Shown here piece by piece: positions 52,023 through 55,705 of a stretch of 55,705 nucleotides of DNA. Source of the stretch: Candidatus Poribacteria bacterium (lineage in GTDB: Bacteria > Poribacteria > WGA-4E > PCPOR2b). Made by a program: the position numbers and the translations under genes. The DNA lies in the NCBI GenBank assembly GCA_022826645.1, contig JAJDUM010000086.1, positions 1 to 55,705 on the forward strand, written 5' to 3'. The stretch's first letter is position 1; each line of letters opens with the position of its first letter. The notes under the pieces were generated by a model. It searched no databases, was not told the origin of the DNA, and saw nothing but the letters and a program-made list of their open reading frames with translations.

Positions 52023-53231
52023 ATGACTACGACTAACACTCCAATTCTTAATGATCAACAGATAGCTGACTTCCATGAGAACGGTTATGCGATTGTTCGT
52101 AATGTGCTGTCCCCTGACGAAGCGGACGAATATCGTCGTGTTGTCCGAGAACAAGCGCAGTGCAATTCGTACCCGGATTCGCTGAAGTATCCTGAGCCGG
52201 GGAAGTATACGATCGCCGGCAATAAGATGGCAGAGTCGAGCCTTGCCTCCATTGCGGAACACCCAACGGTTGTGAATGCTGTTGAGTGTGCGCTCGGTCA
52301 GCCAGCGCATCTGACCGCTTTCGTTGCGTATCTACGGAGTCCGGGTGATAGAGGCTCTGGAGGCCATTGTGACTACAAGCGTTGGCGCCCGGTCGGTTCA
52401 TCCATGAACTGGGTTTTCGCTATCCTCCCACTGACCGATTTCGATGAGGTGTATGGTCCCTTCATGGTGTCCCCCGGATCTCATAAGTTGGTTCAGGTCA
52501 TTGACGAAGAAGCGCATATCTTGGATCTCACCCGTCCCGACACCAAGCAGCTCGCGCCTTTTATCGATCCGGAGCTTAAGGCAGGCGACCTGCTTATCAC
52601 AAACCAACATACGTGGCACAGAGCACCCGCAGGCACCGCTACGGATGATCGTTGCGGGATTTTCCACAAATATTGTGCGGTCAACGCGCCTCCCGCCGCA
52701 GGCTACTATCCCTACAATCCCGCGGCACTTGGCTCATTGAGCAACGCCGGTAAACGCCTTATCCCTGTCTGTTTCGACAAACCCATCACGACGACACGTT
52801 TGCTTATTGAGTGTCCATCTGATGGTGAATCAAAGTACTTGCTCCACCACGATAGTGAAAATGACCGTTGGGAATTGCCCGGTGGAGCGGGTTTGGAAGA
52901 AGAAGAGGGGGTCGGCTGGGACATCGGCGCACGTATCGCCTCGCTGCAAGATCTCACAAAAACACAACTCGGATTGGAAGTCCCGTGGATGTCATATATC
53001 GAAGATGCCAAAGAGTCGGACGGCATCTGCCGCGTGTACGGCTACTCCGACGGGGCGTTAGGATCCAAGCCGCTCACCGATGGTCGCTATGACTGGGTCT
53101 CGAAAGACCGCGTGGGACAGATGCTTGGTGATGACGACTATATCAGTCGTGCCATTCACACATGGCACAGAGACGACATCATTCGGGGCAAAGGTAAAGC
53201 GGTTCGCCAGAGTAAGGAGCAATTCAACTAA
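52023..53231 (+). CDS. PhyH dioxygenase fused to a Nudix-like domain
   Basis: The 402-aa protein has two parts. Residues 1-250 are a PhyH dioxygenase with H115-C-D117 (GGHCDYKRWRP), distal H199 (NQHTWHRAPAG) and a 2-oxoglutarate-binding Arg region (DDRCGIFHKYCAV). Residues ~258-402 resemble a Nudix fold: 'TTRLLIECPSDGESKYLLHH', 'DRWELPGGAGLEEEEGV', 'TKTQLGLEVPW', and 'YDWVSKDRVGQML'. The Nudix box is degenerate: the R-E-x-x-E-E core is not recognisable, so hydrolysis may be lost and ligand sensing kept. I start at 52023 (MTTTNTPILND); the upstream frame lacks support. Substrates are unknown. Confidence 0.85.
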   Translation: MTTTNTPILNDQQIADFHENGYAIVRNVLSPDEADEYRRVVREQAQCNSYPDSLKYPEPGKYTIAGNKMAESSLASIAEHPTVVNAVECALGQPAHLTAFVAYLRSPGDRGSGGHCDYKRWRPVGSSMNWVFAILPLTDFDEVYGPFMVSPGSHKLVQVIDEEAHILDLTRPDTKQLAPFIDPELKAGDLLITNQHTWHRAPAGTATDDRCGIFHKYCAVNAPPAAGYYPYNPAALGSLSNAGKRLIPVCFDKPITTTRLLIECPSDGESKYLLHHDSENDRWELPGGAGLEEEEGVGWDIGARIASLQDLTKTQLGLEVPWMSYIEDAKESDGICRVYGYSDGALGSKPLTDGRYDWVSKDRVGQMLGDDDYISRAIHTWHRDDIIRGKGKAVRQSKEQFN

Positions 53232-53269
53232 GCCTCCGACGTAATCTCACAACGACTTGCCCATTCTTA

Positions 53270-53297
53270 GTAGGGAACGCAGATCTGCGTTCCCTAC
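53270..53297. repeat. REP-like palindrome, gtagggaacg type
   Basis: The 28-base perfect palindrome (arms gtagggaacgcaga/tctgcgttccctac) lies between the convergent PhyH-Nudix and oxidoreductase genes. Its relatives are at 44553-44576 (in a gene) and 43231-43258. Confidence 0.9.
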
Positions 53298-53300
53298 GAA

Positions 53301-54389
53301 CTATCCGCTGGACTTAGGAAATAGAGGATCCGACAACGCCTCCTCGTAGGTTTGTCGTCGTCCCGACTGATCGCCGCCGAGCCATCGGTACGGCCGCGGA
53401 TAGAGCGTCAGTGAGCGATCTTCCAGCGGTAACTTTAGCGGAACGCTGCCCCACAGCGCGGAGTACTTGGCGGCAACCGCCGCTTCAAGAGACTGCCGCA
53501 GATCATGCCCGGATATAGCCAGCTCTCCTCCGTTTGATAACACGTCAAGGAAAGAGATGATTGACGTTACCATATAGGAGAAACGGGGATATTGTACCGG
53601 TGTGTAGGAGGTTTCCTCCTTAATCCACTCTCCGTTCTGCTTGAAGCCACGATAGATTTCGGGGGGCGCCCAATCCCACCGTATGAGCGTATCGTCGGTC
53701 CATACATCAACACCTCGGTAAGGCGTCTCCTCGCCGAAAACTGGGCAAATCAGACCGTTATTCAGACGAAACTGTCCGTTGATGATCAAACCCTCATCGT
53801 CGCTGCCGTGGAGGGCTGCTTCGGGTTTGCCCCATGCTATTACCTCTGTGATCTCTGCTTGTGCCAGAAGCCGCAGCACAGCGATATGCTGACACCCGCC
53901 GCCCGATATCTCGCCTCCCCAACGATGGACACAGGCACCGCGTAGTTCGCCGTAGTTGCCAGCGCGAAGCCAACCGGCAACCTCTTGGACCTCCGACATT
54001 GCACGCTGGAGATTGCCACCGGCAAAGACTACACCACGCTCCTCACATACCTCTACCATCTCATCAACGTCTGCCAGACACGCCCCGATCGGTTTGTCAG
54101 TAGATACGCCTTTGACACCCGCCTGGGCACTCGTAATCACCGCCTCTTTTATGTACTTGCCGGGCAAAACGACAGCCGCAATGTCGGGAACGATTTCTCG
54201 ATACATAGCTTCGGCATCCGGATAGAGTGCCTTGATGCCGAAACGTTCGCCGACAGCGCGTAATCTCTCCGGATTGTGTTCGACGATGGCGACCAACTCG
54301 GTATTGGGCAATGTCTGATACACCTCCGCGTAGTGCTGACCGAGGCGTCCGCAACCAATAACTGCTACGGTATATTTGGGTTCAGCCAT
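53301..54389 (-). CDS. Gfo/Idh/MocA family oxidoreductase
   Basis: The 362-aa NAD(P)-dependent oxidoreductase acts on sugars or cyclitols by family knowledge. The N-terminal Rossmann strand is 'YTVAVIGCGRLGQHYAEVY', followed by 'LVAIVEHNPERLRAVGERFG' and the helix-strand 'IAAVVLPGKYIKEAVITSAQ'. The family's E-K-P lysine motif appears as 'GVSTDKPIG' (Thr-Asp in place of Glu), with the catalytic Lys kept. The C-terminal beta-sheet domain contains 'HRWGGEISGGGCQHIAVLRL' with the substrate-site His. The ribosome-binding site is 'aaggaggcattc'. It is monocistronic on the minus strand and converges on the PhyH-Nudix gene. Confidence 0.93.
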   Translation of the reverse strand: MAEPKYTVAVIGCGRLGQHYAEVYQTLPNTELVAIVEHNPERLRAVGERFGIKALYPDAEAMYREIVPDIAAVVLPGKYIKEAVITSAQAGVKGVSTDKPIGACLADVDEMVEVCEERGVVFAGGNLQRAMSEVQEVAGWLRAGNYGELRGACVHRWGGEISGGGCQHIAVLRLLAQAEITEVIAWGKPEAALHGSDDEGLIINGQFRLNNGLICPVFGEETPYRGVDVWTDDTLIRWDWAPPEIYRGFKQNGEWIKEETSYTPVQYPRFSYMVTSIISFLDVLSNGGELAISGHDLRQSLEAAVAAKYSALWGSVPLKLPLEDRSLTLYPRPYRWLGGDQSGRRQTYEEALSDPLFPKSSG

Positions 54390-54572
54390 GAATGCCTCCT
54401 TATTGTTTTAGGTCTGTGGGATAAGCAGCAAAATTATTGTCTGAATCACAGATTGAACAGATGAGTCGGATAGCACAGATCAAGGACGTTGGTTCATTTG
54501 TGCATTAATGAACTAATTAACTCAAAAGACCAAAGGCTCTTGAAACGGAAACTTTGAGCATTCAACTGTGTC
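54390..54572. other. Intergenic stretch with short repeats
   Basis: The stretch holds no gene. It contains a 'tgtctgaatcacagattgaa' unit (54438-54464) that recurs at 46911, and 'attaatgaactaattaact' copies akin to 2931-2955. It must also carry the promoter of the oxidoreductase gene, which I could not place. Confidence 0.5.
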
Positions 54573-54661
54573 GCTCATGTTAAGAAACAGTGCAATAGAA
54601 ACCGAGTTTTTTCTTCAAAACTCGGTTTTTCAGTGTGTTTTGCCTTTCCTTTTACATGAGC
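54573..54661. repeat. 89-bp MITE-like element with GCTCATGT ends
   Basis: gctcatgttaagaa at the left and tttacatgagc at the right give the same 8-bp terminal inverted repeats as 38532-38644. The interior here is a hairpin, 'aaaccgagttttttcttc' with 'aaaactcggttt', that could end transcription on the plus strand. Its relic lies at 47500-47560. Confidence 0.7.
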
Positions 54662-54711
54662 CAACTGCGTTTGTTCCACAACGAATAAACCAATGAACTA
54701 ATGAACCAATT

Positions 54712-55705
54712 TTACTTCAGTATTAGCATCCGCCGCGTCGCTGTGAAATCGCCTGTTGTTAGTGTATAAAAATAGAGACCACTGGCGAGTTGTTCGCCAA
54801 GCTGATTGCGACCGTCCCAATAGGCCGCACGGCTGCGACTCTGATACATACCCGCTGCCTGATGTCCTACCGCCAACCGCCGAACTGCCTCCCCGTTCAT
54901 ATCATAGATTGTCAGCGTGACCTCTGCGGGAGTTGCCAACTGATACGGTATCCACGTCTCCGGGTTAAACGGGTTCGGGTAGTTTGCCAATAACGCTGTC
55001 TCCTCTGGTATCAGTGAGGCGAGCAGCTTTTCAAGATTTTCTATCCCCTCTTTGAAGACAAGTGAACCGTCATCTTCTAACCGCGCTTGCGCAATCCACG
55101 ATTCTATCATTGCGGGGGCGATGGTTATTACCCCCCTCGGTCCCCTCCGTTCCGTGAGTCCAAGACCCGCCCCGATAGATCGGGATGCAAGCACAGGCGG
55201 GGGGAAAATAGTGGGGTCCCCTGTGAGTCGAGGGAAAGTGGGGAAGGTTGAAGGTGCAGCGGGAGCAGCGGTGCTGCCGATTGCCTGTGAGACGATAATC
55301 AGGTCAACGGTGTTGACAACACCATCACCGTTGACATCCGCAGGATCGTCAGCGGAGACCGTTTGATTCAGTTTTTGTGCAACAAGCACCAGATCCCGAG
55401 AGTCTACTTGCCCATCTCGATTCACGTCCCCGGTTGCCGACTGTCCCTCGACCGTGATGGTGATTTCATGCGGCCCTGCGGGGATGTTTCCCCCGGAGAT
55501 AGAGCTGAACTGGAAGTTCTGTAGTGCCACCTTTGTGTCGCCTCCCGATTTTGCCGTGAAGTTTACGTGGAGCAGGGAGCCGGTGCCGGTCACGCCTTGG
55601 GTGGACAACCGTACGGAGTTGAGTCCTGTGATTTTCCCCGTCACGTTATCAATACTTCCACCTTGAAAGAAGGTGTTGGCTCCTGTCTTGAGAAAATTGC
55701 CCTCG
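54712..55705 (-). CDS. Secreted protein with dockerin and C-terminal sorting domain (5' end outside the window)
   Basis: The gene is cut by the window edge; 331 codons are visible, and the frame is open to the last base. The first ~95 residues resemble a cohesin-like domain (GNFLKTGANTFFQGGSIDN, GTGSLLHVNFTAKSGGDTKV). A dockerin follows, with two EF-hand-like loops: GDVNRDGQVDSRDLVLVAQ and ADVNGDGVVNTVDLIIVSQ. The C-terminal ~90 residues are a FlgD-Ig-like sorting segment (NYPNPFNPETWIPYQLA, GLYFYTLTTGDFTATRRM). In related phyla this ending directs export or surface attachment. Cohesin-like plus dockerin parts in one chain could allow self-assembly, which is inference. No start is visible. 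Confidence 0.9.
   Translation of the reverse strand, partial: EGNFLKTGANTFFQGGSIDNVTGKITGLNSVRLSTQGVTGTGSLLHVNFTAKSGGDTKVALQNFQFSSISGGNIPAGPHEITITVEGQSATGDVNRDGQVDSRDLVLVAQKLNQTVSADDPADVNGDGVVNTVDLIIVSQAIGSTAAPAAPSTFPTFPRLTGDPTIFPPPVLASRSIGAGLGLTERRGPRGVITIAPAMIESWIAQARLEDDGSLVFKEGIENLEKLLASLIPEETALLANYPNPFNPETWIPYQLATPAEVTLTIYDMNGEAVRRLAVGHQAAGMYQSRSRAAYWDGRNQLGEQLASGLYFYTLTTGDFTATRRMLILK

Overview
The window most resembles a member of Candidatus Poribacteria or a closely related lineage of large, repeat-rich environmental bacteria; this is inferred from gene content, not from a marker gene. The pointers are eight phytanoyl-CoA dioxygenase (PhyH) family genes in 55 kb, a secreted protein with cohesin-like, dockerin and NYPNPFNPETWIPYQL-type C-terminal sorting segments, a complete Pup-proteasome locus, Gfo/Idh/MocA and xylose-isomerase-like enzymes, and many short REP-like palindromes. 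No rRNA or tRNA gene was seen.

Layout. 1-4.6 kb: an intact IS5-family element, a DUF2779 (Cas4-like plus DEDD-like) nuclease, a putative deacetylase-like protein and a SnoaL-like protein. 4.9-9.6 kb: an accessory island with a three-gene minus-strand operon (unknown 219 aa, Panacea-domain antitoxin, toxin-like 144 aa), an IS3 OrfA remnant, an orphan terminator, a small gene, and a type II-like restriction-modification pair (beta-class DNA methyltransferase and HNH endonuclease). 9.6-22.5 kb: mostly chromosomal functions (phosphodiesterase-family enzyme, guaB, PhyH, a solitary nuoI-like ferredoxin gene, a 954-aa unknown, a malate-dehydrogenase-like protein, XdhC, recQ). 22.7-30.8 kb: a PhyH cluster with a tandem triplication, a nucleotidyltransferase, a REP-associated tyrosine transposase flanked by its REPs, and a TIM-barrel isomerase. 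30.9-37.7 kb: the operon mpa-dop-pup-prcB-prcA-pafA behind a near-perfect sigma70-type promoter. 37.7-43.3 kb: Cu/Zn superoxide dismutase framed by a perfect 16-bp inverted repeat, two small CX4CH lipoprotein cytochromes, a 370-bp non-autonomous relative of the IS5 element, pyruvate phosphate dikinase, and a run of REP palindromes. 43.3-46.7 kb: DUF2283 and a single-chain type ISP/IIG-like restriction-modification enzyme whose reading frame has absorbed two REP-like palindromes. 46.7-55.7 kb: repeat-rich gaps, two lipoproteins, a lone antitoxin-like gene, an unknown, a NodB deacetylase, a PhyH-Nudix fusion, a Gfo/Idh/MocA oxidoreductase and the C-terminal part of the dockerin/sorting-domain protein.

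How the genes may work together. The proteasome locus is self-sufficient: Pup already ends in Gly-Gly-Glu, PafA ligates it, Dop can remove it, Mpa unfolds targets and PrcA/PrcB degrade them. The PhyH genes with the isomerase, oxidoreductase and deacetylase suggest secondary or sugar/lipid oxidation, but their substrates cannot be read from sequence. Defence-type modules are dispersed (Panacea operon, HNH restriction-modification, type ISP enzyme, DUF2779 nuclease). The strongest structural theme is the density of small palindromes and non-autonomous elements, some of which now form parts of genes: stop codons and in-frame coding segments.
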